The notes beneath the pieces were generated by a model. That model was not told the DNA's origin. It ran no database searches and saw only the letters and a list, made by a program, of their open reading frames with translations. A program made the translations under genes and the position numbers. From Clostridiales bacterium UBA7044 (lineage in GTDB: Bacteria; Bacillota; Clostridia; Oscillospirales; Oscillospiraceae): a stretch of DNA of 45,858 bases. Location: contig DLAP01000008.1 in assembly GCA_002493965.1 (NCBI GenBank), forward strand, positions 42,053-87,910. Reading direction: 5' to 3'. Of this stretch, positions 16,091-25,310 are shown piece after piece (position 1 is the stretch's first letter; the number at the start of each line of letters is the position of its first letter).

Positions 16091-17974
16091 ATGGGTTCTA
16101 GAAAAAAAGACAACGGAAACCTTTCTTCCCTTGTTAAGGTTTTGATGATCATGGTGCTGGATGTGCTGGCAACCTCCGCGTCCTTCTTCTTCGGACTGTG
16201 GTTCCGGGCAGATTTTGTCTTTGCCAATATCCGCGTCGATCATATGCAGGGCTACCTGTCTGCAATCGGCCCCTGGTGTGCCATTACCGTGGTGGTATTT
16301 CTGCTGTTCCAGCTCTACAACTGCATTTGGGCCTTTGTCAGCACCTCAGAAATTTTTCGCATCACCGGCGCTTACTGTGTACTGGCAGTCATCGGCGTGG
16401 CAGTGTTCCACTTCGACGGCGTGCTGATGCCTCGGGCCAGTATGGTGGTGGGGCTGCTGCTGAGCTATGTGTGCAGCGTGGCGATCCGGTTCTCCTACCG
16501 GATGTGGCTGTCGGTGCAGAAGAAGTTCAGCCATGCGGCCCATGCGGCGGGGCTGAAAAACGTAATGATAATCGGCGCGGGAGACGCAGGAAGAGCCCTG
16601 GCACTGGAGTTTGCCAACAGCAGCTACATTCGGGACAATCTGGTGTGTGTGATTGACGACAATACGGTAAAGGTGGGAAAGCGGCTGTGCGGCGTGCCCA
16701 TCGTGGGTACCCGGGAGGAAATCCCCAAGGCGGTAAAGCAGTACAATATCAGCAAGATCATTGTGGCCATTCCCAGCGCCTCCGCCAAGACCAGGAAGGA
16801 GATCCTGAACATCTGCACCACCACCGGCTGCGAGGTTCAGATCCTGCCCGGCATTTTCCAGATGGTCAATGGGGAGATCAGCGTCAGCAAGCTGCGCAAG
16901 GTGGATCCTCAGGATCTGCTGGGCCGGGAGCCCATTAAGGTGAACCTGGACGAGATTCTGCACTTCATATCTGGAAAGGTGGTCATGGTCACTGGCGGCG
17001 GCGGCAGCATCGGCAGCGAGCTGTGCCGTCAGATCGCCCGGGCCAACCCCAAGCAGCTGATCATTTTCGATATCTATGAGAATAACGCCTATGACATTCA
17101 GATGGAACTGCGGCGGAATCACCCGGAGCTGAACCTGACGGTGCTCATCGGCTCCGTCCGCAATACCAACCGGGTCAATTCCGTGGTGGGCAAGTACCGG
17201 CCGGATCTTATTTTCCACGCCGCTGCCCATAAGCATGTTCCTCTGATGGAGGACAGCCCCAACGAGGCCATTAAAAATAACGTCTTCGGTACATATAAAA
17301 TGGCAAAGGCTGCCGCGAAATACGGCGTGGGCCGCTTCGTGCTGATTTCTACGGACAAAGCGGTGAACCCCACCAACATCATGGGCGCTTCCAAGCGGCT
17401 GTGCGAGATGGTGGTGCAGATGATGAACCGGGAATCGGACACGGAGTTTGTGGCGGTGCGGTTCGGTAACGTCCTGGGCAGCAACGGCAGCGTGATTCCC
17501 CTGTTCAAGAGCCAGATCGAGGCGGGCGGCCCGGTGACGGTGACTCACCCCGACATTATCCGGTATTTCATGACCATTCCCGAGGCCGTCAGCCTGGTGC
17601 TCCAGGCGGGCTATTATGCCCACGGCGGGGAAATATTCATTCTGGATATGGGTGAGCCGGTGAAGATCGACGACATGGCGAGAAACATGATCCGGCTCAG
17701 CGGCTACGAGCCGGATGTGGATATCCAGATCCAGTATACCGGCCTTCGTCCCGGCGAAAAGCTGTACGAGGAGCTGCTGATGAAGGAGGAGGGCCTCCAG
17801 GAGACGGCCAACAAGCTGATCCACATTGGACGGCCCATCGAGATGGATGACGAGCTGTTTTTAAAACAGCTTGCCCGTCTGGAAACCGCCTGCAAAGCGG
17901 AAGCGACGAACATTAAGGATATTGTGGCGGAGATCGTTCCCACTTATCATCCCAAGGTGGAGGAAAAGGTCTGA
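16091..17974 (+). CDS. Membrane-bound UDP-HexNAc 4,6-dehydratase, CapD/WbpM/PglF type
   Basis: ATG 16091 is chosen because AAGGTG lies eight bases upstream; an in-frame GTG at 16082 is poorer. The 627-residue protein has four N-terminal membrane helices (residues about 12-130). A degenerate Rossmann domain with MIIGAGDAGRA near residue 159 follows, and then a catalytic extended-SDR domain with VTGGGGSIGSE near 300. The triad region STDKAVNPTNIMGASK (near 420-437) has Met where most SDRs have Tyr, the known hallmark of these dehydratases. It should convert UDP-GlcNAc to the 4-keto-6-deoxy sugar used for D-FucNAc, D-QuiNAc or bacillosamine. It opens the polysaccharide operon. Confidence 0.88.
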   Translation: MGSRKKDNGNLSSLVKVLMIMVLDVLATSASFFFGLWFRADFVFANIRVDHMQGYLSAIGPWCAITVVVFLLFQLYNCIWAFVSTSEIFRITGAYCVLAVIGVAVFHFDGVLMPRASMVVGLLLSYVCSVAIRFSYRMWLSVQKKFSHAAHAAGLKNVMIIGAGDAGRALALEFANSSYIRDNLVCVIDDNTVKVGKRLCGVPIVGTREEIPKAVKQYNISKIIVAIPSASAKTRKEILNICTTTGCEVQILPGIFQMVNGEISVSKLRKVDPQDLLGREPIKVNLDEILHFISGKVVMVTGGGGSIGSELCRQIARANPKQLIIFDIYENNAYDIQMELRRNHPELNLTVLIGSVRNTNRVNSVVGKYRPDLIFHAAAHKHVPLMEDSPNEAIKNNVFGTYKMAKAAAKYGVGRFVLISTDKAVNPTNIMGASKRLCEMVVQMMNRESDTEFVAVRFGNVLGSNGSVIPLFKSQIEAGGPVTVTHPDIIRYFMTIPEAVSLVLQAGYYAHGGEIFILDMGEPVKIDDMARNMIRLSGYEPDVDIQIQYTGLRPGEKLYEELLMKEEGLQETANKLIHIGRPIEMDDELFLKQLARLETACKAEATNIKDIVAEIVPTYHPKVEEKV

Positions 17975-17994
17975 GGTCCGAAAGGAAGATGGGT

Positions 17995-18612
17995 ATGTAT
18001 CAGAAATTTGGAAAGCGGATCCTGGATATTGTACTGTCCGGTTGTATCCTGCTGTGTCTGAGCCCGCTGTATCTGCTGATCGCTCTGGCAGTGGTATTGG
18101 ATGATCCCGGCCCGGTGTTTTTCCGGCAGAAGCGGGTGGGTATTCATAAGAGCCATTTTTACATTCTGAAATTTCGTACCATGAAGGTCAGTACGCCTAA
18201 AGATACACCAACCCATCTGCTGGACAATCCCCAGCAGTACATCACCCGGGTGGGGCGGGTTTTACGGAAGACCTCCATGGATGAACTGCCCCAGATTTTC
18301 CAGATCTTTACGGGGAAAATGTCCTTTGTGGGCCCCCGGCCCGCACTTTGGAATCAGTTTGATTTGATCGAAGAACGGGATAAATACGGGGCCAATGACG
18401 TGATGCCCGGACTTACCGGCTGGGCCCAGATCAACGGACGGGATGAACTGCCCATTGATGTAAAAGCCCGATTCGACGGGGAATATGCGAGGAAGCAAAG
18501 CTTTTTGTTTGATTGCCGGTGCTTCTTTGGAACCTTCTTGGCAGTACTGCGCCATGATGGCGTGGTGGAAGGCGGCACCGGACAGCTAGAAAAGGAGAAA
18601 TCCGGAAAATGA
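17995..18612 (+). CDS. Initiating polyprenyl-phosphate phosphoglycosyltransferase, CapM/PglC-like
   Basis: The start at 17995 (MYQKFGKRILD) leaves proper spacing from AAAGGAAG, whereas the ATG at 17989 abuts it. The roughly 205-residue small PGT has one N-terminal hydrophobic re-entrant helix (residues 8-36). The monotopic PGT motifs follow: DDPGPVFFRQKRVG, LKFRTM, SMDELPQIF, FVGPRPAL and PGLTGWAQINGR. It transfers a sugar-1-phosphate from a UDP-sugar to undecaprenyl phosphate, starting each repeat unit at the inner membrane face. Its place directly between a 4,6-dehydratase and a reductase suggests the first sugar is D-FucNAc or D-QuiNAc. The stop overlaps the next start by four bases. Confidence 0.9.
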   Translation: MYQKFGKRILDIVLSGCILLCLSPLYLLIALAVVLDDPGPVFFRQKRVGIHKSHFYILKFRTMKVSTPKDTPTHLLDNPQQYITRVGRVLRKTSMDELPQIFQIFTGKMSFVGPRPALWNQFDLIEERDKYGANDVMPGLTGWAQINGRDELPIDVKARFDGEYARKQSFLFDCRCFFGTFLAVLRHDGVVEGGTGQLEKEKSGK

Positions 18613-19487
18613 AGAAGCTTTTGATCACCGGTTCCCACAGCTATATCGGAAGGGCGGTGGGAGACTACCTGTCCCGGTGGCCGGATCAATATGAAGTGAA
18701 AAAGGTCAGCGTGTCCGACGGAAGCTGGAAGGATTTTTCCTTCCAGAGCTTTGACGCGGTGCTCCATGTAGCGGGCATCGTTCATCAGCCGGGAAGCAAA
18801 AACGACCCTTCCCAGTGGCCAATGTACGAAAAGGTCAATACCACCCTTGCCATCGAGATAGCGAAAAAGGCAAAGCAGGCCGGTGTCAGGCAGTTCCTCT
18901 TTATGAGCAGCGCCAGCGTGTACGGCCTGGATGCCCCGCTGGGAAAGACCGTGACCATTACCGAAGATACGCCCCTGGACCCTAAAGACCACTATGGGCG
19001 GAGCAAATTAAATGCGGAGGAGGGGCTGCGGGCCCTATGCGGCGAAAGTATGAAGCTTGCCATCCTGCGCCCGCCTATGATCTACGGAAAGGGCTGCAAG
19101 GGAAACTACCAAAAGCTTGCGTCCGTGGCAAAAAAGCTAACTGTATTTCCGGCAGTGGATAACCGACGTTCCATGCTGTACATCGGAAACCTGACGGAGT
19201 TTATCCGTCTCCTGTTAGACGATGAGGCAGAGGGAACGTTCTGCCCCCAGGATCGGGAATATGTCAGCACCTGCGACATGGTGAACTTAATTGCCCACTG
19301 CCATGGAAGAGACATTCTGATGGTGAGGGGCGTTGCCTGGGCTCTGAAGCTGCTCAGGCCCTTTACACCGGCGGTGGACAAGGCCTTTGGCAGTCTGTGC
19401 TACGACAAGGCTCTCAGCGCCTATCCCCGGGACTACCAGATCACGGATCTGGCGGACGCCATTCGGGAAACAGAGGAAGACGAATAA
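18609..19487 (+). CDS. NAD(P)-dependent SDR sugar reductase or epimerase, CapN/WbpV-like
   Basis: This 292-residue extended SDR shows an N-terminal TGSHSYIGRAV nucleotide-binding loop and SSASVYG contributing the catalytic Ser. HYGRSK supplies the Tyr-x-x-x-Lys pair, and LRPPMIYGKGCKGN the substrate-side loop. Its position after the CapD-like dehydratase and the initiating transferase matches CapN or WbpV/WreQ, which reduce the 4-keto sugar to UDP-D-FucNAc or UDP-D-QuiNAc. A plain UDP-sugar 4-epimerase is the alternative. It begins on an ATGA overlap with the transferase gene, so the products are probably made in step. Confidence 0.75.
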   Translation: MKKLLITGSHSYIGRAVGDYLSRWPDQYEVKKVSVSDGSWKDFSFQSFDAVLHVAGIVHQPGSKNDPSQWPMYEKVNTTLAIEIAKKAKQAGVRQFLFMSSASVYGLDAPLGKTVTITEDTPLDPKDHYGRSKLNAEEGLRALCGESMKLAILRPPMIYGKGCKGNYQKLASVAKKLTVFPAVDNRRSMLYIGNLTEFIRLLLDDEAEGTFCPQDREYVSTCDMVNLIAHCHGRDILMVRGVAWALKLLRPFTPAVDKAFGSLCYDKALSAYPRDYQITDLADAIRETEEDE

Positions 19488-19507
19488 ACACAGAGAGGGG
19501 GAGGGAA

Positions 19508-20722
19508 ATGCAAAAACGGGATATTCTGTTCCTGTGCCAGTTTTTCTACCCGGAATATATTTCCTCCGCCCAGCTCCCCTATGAAACGGTCATGGCATTG
19601 ACGGAAGCGGGCTTTACCGTGGATGTGCTGTGCGGCTACCCAAGGGAATACCTGCAAGGGGCGGACACTCCAAAGCGGGAGGAAATAAACGGCGTGACCA
19701 TCGGTCGGCTCAAATACATCCAGATGGATCGAAAGGGTTTCCTGGGGCGGCTCATTAACTATTTCTCCTTCACCTTTATGGTGCTGCTGCGCTTGGGGAA
19801 GCTCCGAAAGTATCGGTCCGTGGTGGTGTACTCCAATCCGCCCATCCTGCCCTGGATCGCCTCCTGGGGGAAGAAGCTGTTTGGCACGAAACTGATTTTT
19901 GTTTCCTATGATCTGTACCCGGAGGTTGCCACGGTGACGGGGACCTTGGGGGAGAGAAACCCCATCTGCCGCCTCATGAACCACATTAACAAATGCGTTT
20001 ACCGGCGGGCGGATCAGGTGGTGGCCCTGTCGGAGGAAATGAAGGACTATATCCTTTCTCACCGTCCCATTGGGGAGACAAAAGTTACGGTGATTTCCAA
20101 CTGGCATTCCGGCGAGGAAGCGCCGCTGGATAAAAAAGAGGAGAACCGGTTCCAAAGCGTTGTGAAGGGACGCTTCACTGTGGCCTACTTTGGCAATATG
20201 GGAACCATGCAGGATATGCAGACCATTTTGGATGCCATCCGGGAACTAAAGGAGGATCCAAGCATTTTCTTCCTTTTTGCGGGCCACGGAAACAAGCTGG
20301 AGGCTCTGAAAGAAATTGTCAAAGAGGAGCATCTGGAGCATGTGGCTATTTTCGATTTCCTCCATGGGCAGGATTTCCGGGACGCCCTTGCCATCAGCGA
20401 CTGCGCCCTGGTGACGCTGGAGAAAGGAGCCACCGGCCTGTGCGTTCCCAGCAAGACCTACAGCTATATGATGCAGGGCATCCCCATTATCGCCATCATG
20501 GACGATTGCGACATCGTTCGGGACCTGGATGGGGGGGCCGGCTGTCATGTGCGCAACGGGGAAGGGGCGGCCCTGGCGGAAATCCTCCGCTCCCTGGAAA
20601 AGGACCCGGAGCGGCTCTCCCAGATGAGGAGAAAGTGCCGGGAATGTTATCTAGAAAAATACACCGCCGCAGTGGGAACGGGCAAGTATGTGCGCCTATT
20701 CCAAAAGCTGCTGGCGAAGTGA
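19508..20722 (+). CDS. Glycosyltransferase family 4, CapL/WbuB-like, probable L-FucNAc transferase
   Basis: ATG 19508 follows AGAGGGGGAGGGAA and gives 404 residues; the frame is open further upstream only over the previous gene. The N-terminal Rossmann domain starts ILFLCQFFYPEYISSAQ, typical of the WbuB group, and contains SYDLYPEVA. The C-terminal domain has FGNMGTMQDM (donor loop) and VPSKTYSYMMQGIPII. WbuB-type enzymes add L-FucNAc as the second sugar. Immediate linkage to the three UDP-L-FucNAc genes supports that acceptor and donor choice, but specificity is inferred. It is cytoplasmic or peripheral on the membrane. Confidence 0.8.
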   Translation: MQKRDILFLCQFFYPEYISSAQLPYETVMALTEAGFTVDVLCGYPREYLQGADTPKREEINGVTIGRLKYIQMDRKGFLGRLINYFSFTFMVLLRLGKLRKYRSVVVYSNPPILPWIASWGKKLFGTKLIFVSYDLYPEVATVTGTLGERNPICRLMNHINKCVYRRADQVVALSEEMKDYILSHRPIGETKVTVISNWHSGEEAPLDKKEENRFQSVVKGRFTVAYFGNMGTMQDMQTILDAIRELKEDPSIFFLFAGHGNKLEALKEIVKEEHLEHVAIFDFLHGQDFRDALAISDCALVTLEKGATGLCVPSKTYSYMMQGIPIIAIMDDCDIVRDLDGGAGCHVRNGEGAALAEILRSLEKDPERLSQMRRKCRECYLEKYTAAVGTGKYVRLFQKLLAK

Positions 20723-20736
20723 AGGAGAAAAAAGCC

Positions 20737-21783
20737 ATGAGTATATTTGCGGGCAAGACATTGATGATTACGGGCGGCACTGGTTCCTTTGGCAATGTGG
20801 TGCTGAACCGGTTCCTGGACACGGACATCGGAGAGATCCGGATTTTCTCCCGGGACGAAAAGAAGCAGGACGATATGCGCCACGAGTTCCAGGCGAAGAT
20901 GCCCCAGGCAGCGGATAAGATCAAGTTCTTTATCGGCGATGTGCGGGATCCCCAGTCCGTGAAAAACGCCATGCACGGTGTGGACTACATCTTCCATGCG
21001 GCGGCGCTGAAACAGGTGCCCTCCTGCGAGTTCTTCCCCATCGAAGCGGTGAAGACCAATGTGTTCGGTACGGAAAATGTGTTGACTGCCGCCATTGAAA
21101 ACGGCGTGAAAACCGTGATCTGCCTGTCCACGGACAAGGCGGCCTATCCCGTCAATGCCATGGGTACCTCCAAGGCCATGATGGAAAAGGTCATTGTGGC
21201 CAAGTCCCGGACGGTTTCCCCGGAGCAGACCAAAATCTGCTGCACCCGGTATGGCAACGTCATGTGCTCTCGGGGCAGCGTGATCCCCCTATGGATCGAC
21301 CAGATCCGCGCCGGGCACCCCATTACCATTACGGAGCCCAAGATGACCCGGTTCATCATGTCCCTGGAGGAAGCGGTGGATTTGGTGCTGTTCGCTTTCC
21401 AGAACGGCGTGTCCGGAGATATTCTGGTGCAGAAGGCCCCGGCCTGCACCATTGAAACCTTGGCAAAGGCCGTTACAGGACTGTTTGCGCCCGGCCATGA
21501 AATTAAGGTCATCGGCATCCGTCACGGGGAAAAGATGTATGAAACCCTGCTGACCAACGAGGAATGCGCCCACGCCATTGACCTGGGGAACTTCTACCGG
21601 GTGCCCTGCGACAAGCGGGACTTAAACTACGATAAGTACTTCAAGGTGGGCGACACCTCCCGGAACGTGCTGACAGAATTTAACAGCAACAACACGGAGC
21701 TTCTCACTGTGGAGCAGGTCCAGGAGAAGCTGAAAGCCTTAAGCTATATTCAGGAGGAACTGGCTTCCTTCGGAAAAGCGTAA
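20737..21783 (+). CDS. capE: UDP-GlcNAc 4,6-dehydratase/5-epimerase, CapE/FnlA type
   Basis: The 348-residue soluble SDR is the usual CapE size. The cofactor loop MITGGTGSFGN is at residues 10-20. DVRDPQSV, HAAALKQVPSCEFFP and STDKAAYPVNAMGTSK follow, again with Met replacing the SDR Tyr. CapE removes water from UDP-GlcNAc and inverts C5, the first step to UDP-L-FucNAc. The next two genes supply the later enzymes, so the pathway is complete. AAGGAGAAAA precedes the ATG. It is distinct from the membrane-bound dehydratase at 16091, which retains C5 configuration in its family. Confidence 0.9.
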   Translation: MSIFAGKTLMITGGTGSFGNVVLNRFLDTDIGEIRIFSRDEKKQDDMRHEFQAKMPQAADKIKFFIGDVRDPQSVKNAMHGVDYIFHAAALKQVPSCEFFPIEAVKTNVFGTENVLTAAIENGVKTVICLSTDKAAYPVNAMGTSKAMMEKVIVAKSRTVSPEQTKICCTRYGNVMCSRGSVIPLWIDQIRAGHPITITEPKMTRFIMSLEEAVDLVLFAFQNGVSGDILVQKAPACTIETLAKAVTGLFAPGHEIKVIGIRHGEKMYETLLTNEECAHAIDLGNFYRVPCDKRDLNYDKYFKVGDTSRNVLTEFNSNNTELLTVEQVQEKLKALSYIQEELASFGKA

Positions 21784-21796
21784 GCGGGGAAATACG

Positions 21797-22996
21797 ATGA
21801 ATATTCTGATTACCGGCGCTGCCGGATTTGTGGGGAAAAATCTGACGGAGGCACTAAAGTGCATCCGGGAGGTCAAGGACCGCACCCGGCCGAATCTCAC
21901 CATCGGGGAACTGTACCTGTATGACAAGGATTCTCCCCAGACCCTTCTGGAGGAGGGCTGCCAGAAGGCAGATTTCGTTTTCAATCTGGCGGGGGTGAAC
22001 CGGCCGAAGGACCAGAAGGAATTTATGGAAGGGAACTTCGGTTTTGCTTCCACCCTTCTGGACACCCTGAAAAAGTACCATAACACCTGCCCTATTATGC
22101 TGTCCTCTTCCATACAGGCCACCCTGGAGGGGCGCTTTGCGGGCAGCGAGTATGGCAGAAGCAAAAAAGCGGGAGAGGAACTGTTCTTCCGCTATGGAGA
22201 GGAAACTGGGGCCAGGGTGCTGGTATACCGGTTCCCCAATCTCTTTGGCAAGTGGTGCCGCCCCAACTATAATTCCGTGGTGGCAACCTTCTGCCATAAC
22301 TATGCCCATGATTTGCCCATTCAGGTAAACGACCCCGACGTAACACTGGAAATGCTCTACATTGACGATCTGGTGGCGGAGATGCTGGATGCATTGGAGG
22401 GGAAGGAGCACCACTGTGTCTTTGAAGGACTGAAAACGGTATTTCGGGAGGACGGCCCCTACTGCGCCGCATCGGTGACGGAAACCGTGACCCTGGGGAG
22501 AATCGTGGAGCTGTTGGATTCCTTCAAGGCCCAGCCTCAAACCCTGGTGATGCCGAACACCGCCGAAGGCAGCTTTGCAAAAAAGCTGTACGCTACCTAT
22601 CTCAGCTATCTTCCTAGGGAAAAGGCGGCCTTTCCCCTTCGCATGAATGTGGATGCCCGGGGCAGCTTTACGGAGCTGATGCGCACGGAAGGCTGCGGCC
22701 AGTTCAGCGTGAATATTTCGAAGCCCGGTATTATCAAGGGCCAGCACTGGCACAATACTAAGTGGGAATTCTTCATTGTGGTCTCCGGCCGGGGTCTGAT
22801 CCAGCAGCGGAAGATTGGCACGGAGGAAGTGCTGAATTTTGAGGTTTCCGGTGAGAAAATCGAGGCCGTGCATATGCTGCCGGGCTATACCCACAACATC
22901 CGCAACTTAAGCGAAACGGAAGATCTGGTGACGGTGATGTGGGCCAACGAAGCCTTTGACCCCAAACATCCCGACACCTACTACGAGGAAGTTTGA
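21797..22996 (+). CDS. capF: Bifunctional UDP-6-deoxy-4-keto-HexNAc reductase with cupin domain, CapF/FnlB
   Basis: The 399-residue protein has an N-terminal SDR domain (LITGAAGFVGKN; EYGRSKKAGEE holding Tyr and Lys) and a C-terminal cupin (residues about 265-395). The cupin shows GQHWHNTKWEFF with metal-binding His and Glu, and PGYTHNIRN. In CapF of Staphylococcus the cupin epimerises C3 and the SDR reduces C4 with NADPH, giving UDP-6-deoxy-L-TalNAc. The order capE-capF-capG and a 13-base gap to capE support the assignment. Its stop lies two bases before the next ATG. Confidence 0.92.
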   Translation: MNILITGAAGFVGKNLTEALKCIREVKDRTRPNLTIGELYLYDKDSPQTLLEEGCQKADFVFNLAGVNRPKDQKEFMEGNFGFASTLLDTLKKYHNTCPIMLSSSIQATLEGRFAGSEYGRSKKAGEELFFRYGEETGARVLVYRFPNLFGKWCRPNYNSVVATFCHNYAHDLPIQVNDPDVTLEMLYIDDLVAEMLDALEGKEHHCVFEGLKTVFREDGPYCAASVTETVTLGRIVELLDSFKAQPQTLVMPNTAEGSFAKKLYATYLSYLPREKAAFPLRMNVDARGSFTELMRTEGCGQFSVNISKPGIIKGQHWHNTKWEFFIVVSGRGLIQQRKIGTEEVLNFEVSGEKIEAVHMLPGYTHNIRNLSETEDLVTVMWANEAFDPKHPDTYYEEV

Positions 22997-22998
22997 CT

Positions 22999-24183
22999 AT
23001 GGAAATGAAGCTTGACTACTCGGATATTTCCTTTCAAAATAATGGAAAGCTGAAACTGCTGATCATCGTGGGCACCCGGCCGGAGATCATCCGTCTGGCG
23101 GCGGTGATCAACAAGTGCCGGAAGTACTTTGACTGCATCCTGGCCCACACGGGGCAGAACTATGACTATAACCTGAACGGTATTTTCTTCTACGACCTGG
23201 GGCTTCGTGATCCGGAGGTCTACATGAACGCCGTAGGAGACGACCTGGGGGCCACGGTGGGCAATATCATCAACTGCTCCTATAAGCTGATGAACACGGT
23301 AAAGCCCGACGCGGTGCTGATTCTGGGAGATACCAATTCCTGCCTGTCCGCCATCCCCGCAAAGCGCCTCCATATCCCCATTTTCCACATGGAGGCGGGA
23401 AACCGCTGCAAGGATGAATGCCTGCCGGAGGAAACCAACCGCCGGATTGTGGACATCATCTCCGACGTGAACCTGGCCTATTCCGAGCACGCCCGGAAGT
23501 ATCTCCACGAGTGCGGCCTGCCCAAGGAACGGGTCTATGTCACCGGTTCTCCCATGGCGGAGGTGCTACATGAAAATCTGCCCCAAATCGAGGCCTCCGA
23601 CATTCATAAGCGTCTGGGGCTGACGAAGGGAAAGTATATCCTGCTGTCCGCTCACCGGGAGGAGAACATCGATACGGAGAAGAACTTTCTGTCTCTCTTC
23701 ACCGCCGTCAACGCCATGGCGGAAAAGTACGATATGCCCATACTGTATTCCTGCCATCCCCGCTCCAAAAAGCGGCTGGTAGAGACCGGCTTCCAGTTGG
23801 ATAAGCGGGTTATTCAGCACGAGCCTTTGGGCTTCCACGACTATAACTGCCTGCAAATGAACGCCTTCGCTGTGGTGTCCGACTCGGGGACATTGCCAGA
23901 GGAGTCTAGCTTCTTCTCAAGCGTAGGCCACCCCTTCCCGGCGGTGTGCATCCGCACCTCCACGGAGCGGCCGGAGGCATTGGATAAGGGCTGCTTTATT
24001 CTGGCGGGCATCGATGAAGGGCATCTCCTGCAGGCGGTGGACACCGCTGTGCAGATGAACCTGGAGGGAGACTTGGGCATTCCAGTCCCTGACTATGTGG
24101 AGGAAACCGTGTCCACCAAGGTGGTCAAGATCATCCAGTCCTATACCGGTGTGGTGGATAAGATGGTCTGGCGGAAGTATTAA
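22999..24183 (+). CDS. capG: UDP-N-acetyl 2-epimerase producing UDP-L-FucNAc, CapG/FnlC
   Basis: The protein has 394 residues from ATG 22999, with GAGGAAG eight bases upstream. It has the GT-B-like fold of WecB/CapG 2-epimerases: IIVGTRPEIIRL at the N terminus, HTGQNYDYN, LGDTNSCLSA, HMEAGNRC, LSAHREENID, SDSGTLPEES and a C-terminal ERPEA block. It inverts C2 of UDP-6-deoxy-L-TalNAc to yield UDP-L-FucNAc, the last step of the pathway. Plain UDP-GlcNAc to UDP-ManNAc epimerase is the sequence-level alternative, but the variant block NRCKDECLPEETNRR and the linkage to CapE and CapF favour FnlC. Confidence 0.88.
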   Translation: MEMKLDYSDISFQNNGKLKLLIIVGTRPEIIRLAAVINKCRKYFDCILAHTGQNYDYNLNGIFFYDLGLRDPEVYMNAVGDDLGATVGNIINCSYKLMNTVKPDAVLILGDTNSCLSAIPAKRLHIPIFHMEAGNRCKDECLPEETNRRIVDIISDVNLAYSEHARKYLHECGLPKERVYVTGSPMAEVLHENLPQIEASDIHKRLGLTKGKYILLSAHREENIDTEKNFLSLFTAVNAMAEKYDMPILYSCHPRSKKRLVETGFQLDKRVIQHEPLGFHDYNCLQMNAFAVVSDSGTLPEESSFFSSVGHPFPAVCIRTSTERPEALDKGCFILAGIDEGHLLQAVDTAVQMNLEGDLGIPVPDYVEETVSTKVVKIIQSYTGVVDKMVWRKY

Positions 24184-24206
24184 GCAGTAACCAATAAGGG
24201 GGGCAC

Positions 24207-25310
24207 ATGAAGTATCTGTTTATCAACGTCGTAGCTGGCTTTGGCAGCACCGGAAGGATTGTCGGGGACACCTGCCGGGAGCTGATGGCCCAGGGAAACG
24301 AATGTACCCTGGCTTTTGGCCGGAAACAGGCGGGTTACCACGATGTCCCCACGGTGCGGATCGGGTCTGACTGGGACTGCCGCCTCCATGGGATCCAAAG
24401 CAGGCTTCTGGATAATCAGGGCTTTGGCTCCAGAAGGGCCACCCGGCGTTTTTTGCACTGGGTGGAACGCTATGACCCGGACGTGATCTGGCTGCATAAT
24501 CTCCATGGCTACTACATCAATTTAGAGGAGCTATTCGGCTACCTTCAAACCTGCGGTAAGCAGATCCTCTGGACGTTACATGACTGCTGGAGCTTTACCG
24601 GCCACTGCGCCTATTTTGAAATGGCAGGCTGTGACAAATGGAAGCAGGGCTGCCATCACTGTCCTCAGAAGGGAGCCTATCCCAAAAGCGTTCTGCTGGA
24701 TGGCAGCAAGAGAAACTACGAAAAGAAAAAAGTCCTCTTTACCGGAATCCCCAACCTGACGCTGATTGTGCCCTCCCAGTGGCTACAGCGCCGGGTGAAA
24801 GAAAGTTTTTTAAAGGAATACCCGGTGGAGGTACGATATAACGAGGTGAATCGGGCGGTTTTCAAGCCCACCCCCGGCGACTTCCGGGAAAAACACGGCC
24901 TTACAGGGAAGAAAATCCTGCTGGGCGTTGCCAGCGTCTGGGAGGAACGAAAGGGCTTAGGCGATTTGATTGCCCTGTCCCGGCAGCTGGATGACACCTA
25001 CAAAATTGTCCTGGTGGGGCTGACCCAAAAGCAAATAAAGTCCCTTCCTGAGAAGATCCTGGGCCTTCCCAGAACCAACTCTCCCCAGGAACTGGCGGAA
25101 ATCTACACGGCGGCGGACGTGTTCCTGAACCCCAGCAGGGAGGAGACCTTTGGCATGACCACCCTGGAGGCAAGCTGCTGCGGAACCCCCGCCATCGTCT
25201 ACCGGGATACGGCCTGCGAGGAAATTGCCCGGCAGTTTGGCGGGCTGGCGGTGGAGAGAGGAGATTTGATCTCCGCCGTCCTGACCCTGACCAAGGAGGA
25301 AAACCCATGA
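24207..25310 (+). CDS. Glycosyltransferase family 4
   Basis: This 367-residue GT-B enzyme starts with NVVAGFGSTGRIV. A Cys/Trp-rich block follows (TLHDCWSFTGHC, then CDKWKQGCHHCPQ), characteristic of a subgroup of exopolysaccharide transferases found near WcaC-like proteins. The donor site carries the GT4 EX7E motif in REETFGMTTLEAS, near residue 312. It should add a hexose or related sugar to the growing lipid-linked repeat on the cytoplasmic side. Specificity cannot be read. The four Cys in the block might bind metal. The stop overlaps the Wzy-like gene by four bases. Confidence 0.85.
   Translation: MKYLFINVVAGFGSTGRIVGDTCRELMAQGNECTLAFGRKQAGYHDVPTVRIGSDWDCRLHGIQSRLLDNQGFGSRRATRRFLHWVERYDPDVIWLHNLHGYYINLEELFGYLQTCGKQILWTLHDCWSFTGHCAYFEMAGCDKWKQGCHHCPQKGAYPKSVLLDGSKRNYEKKKVLFTGIPNLTLIVPSQWLQRRVKESFLKEYPVEVRYNEVNRAVFKPTPGDFREKHGLTGKKILLGVASVWEERKGLGDLIALSRQLDDTYKIVLVGLTQKQIKSLPEKILGLPRTNSPQELAEIYTAADVFLNPSREETFGMTTLEASCCGTPAIVYRDTACEEIARQFGGLAVERGDLISAVLTLTKEENP

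Noticed and set aside
16346..17824. 492-codon open frame on the minus strand
   Set aside because: It is antisense to the CapD-like dehydratase; composition is His/Gln-rich with no motif.
20440..20736. Long N-terminal extension of the CapE protein
   Set aside because: The frame is open upstream only across the previous glycosyltransferase; the ribosome binding site, family length and first motif all fit the ATG at 20737.
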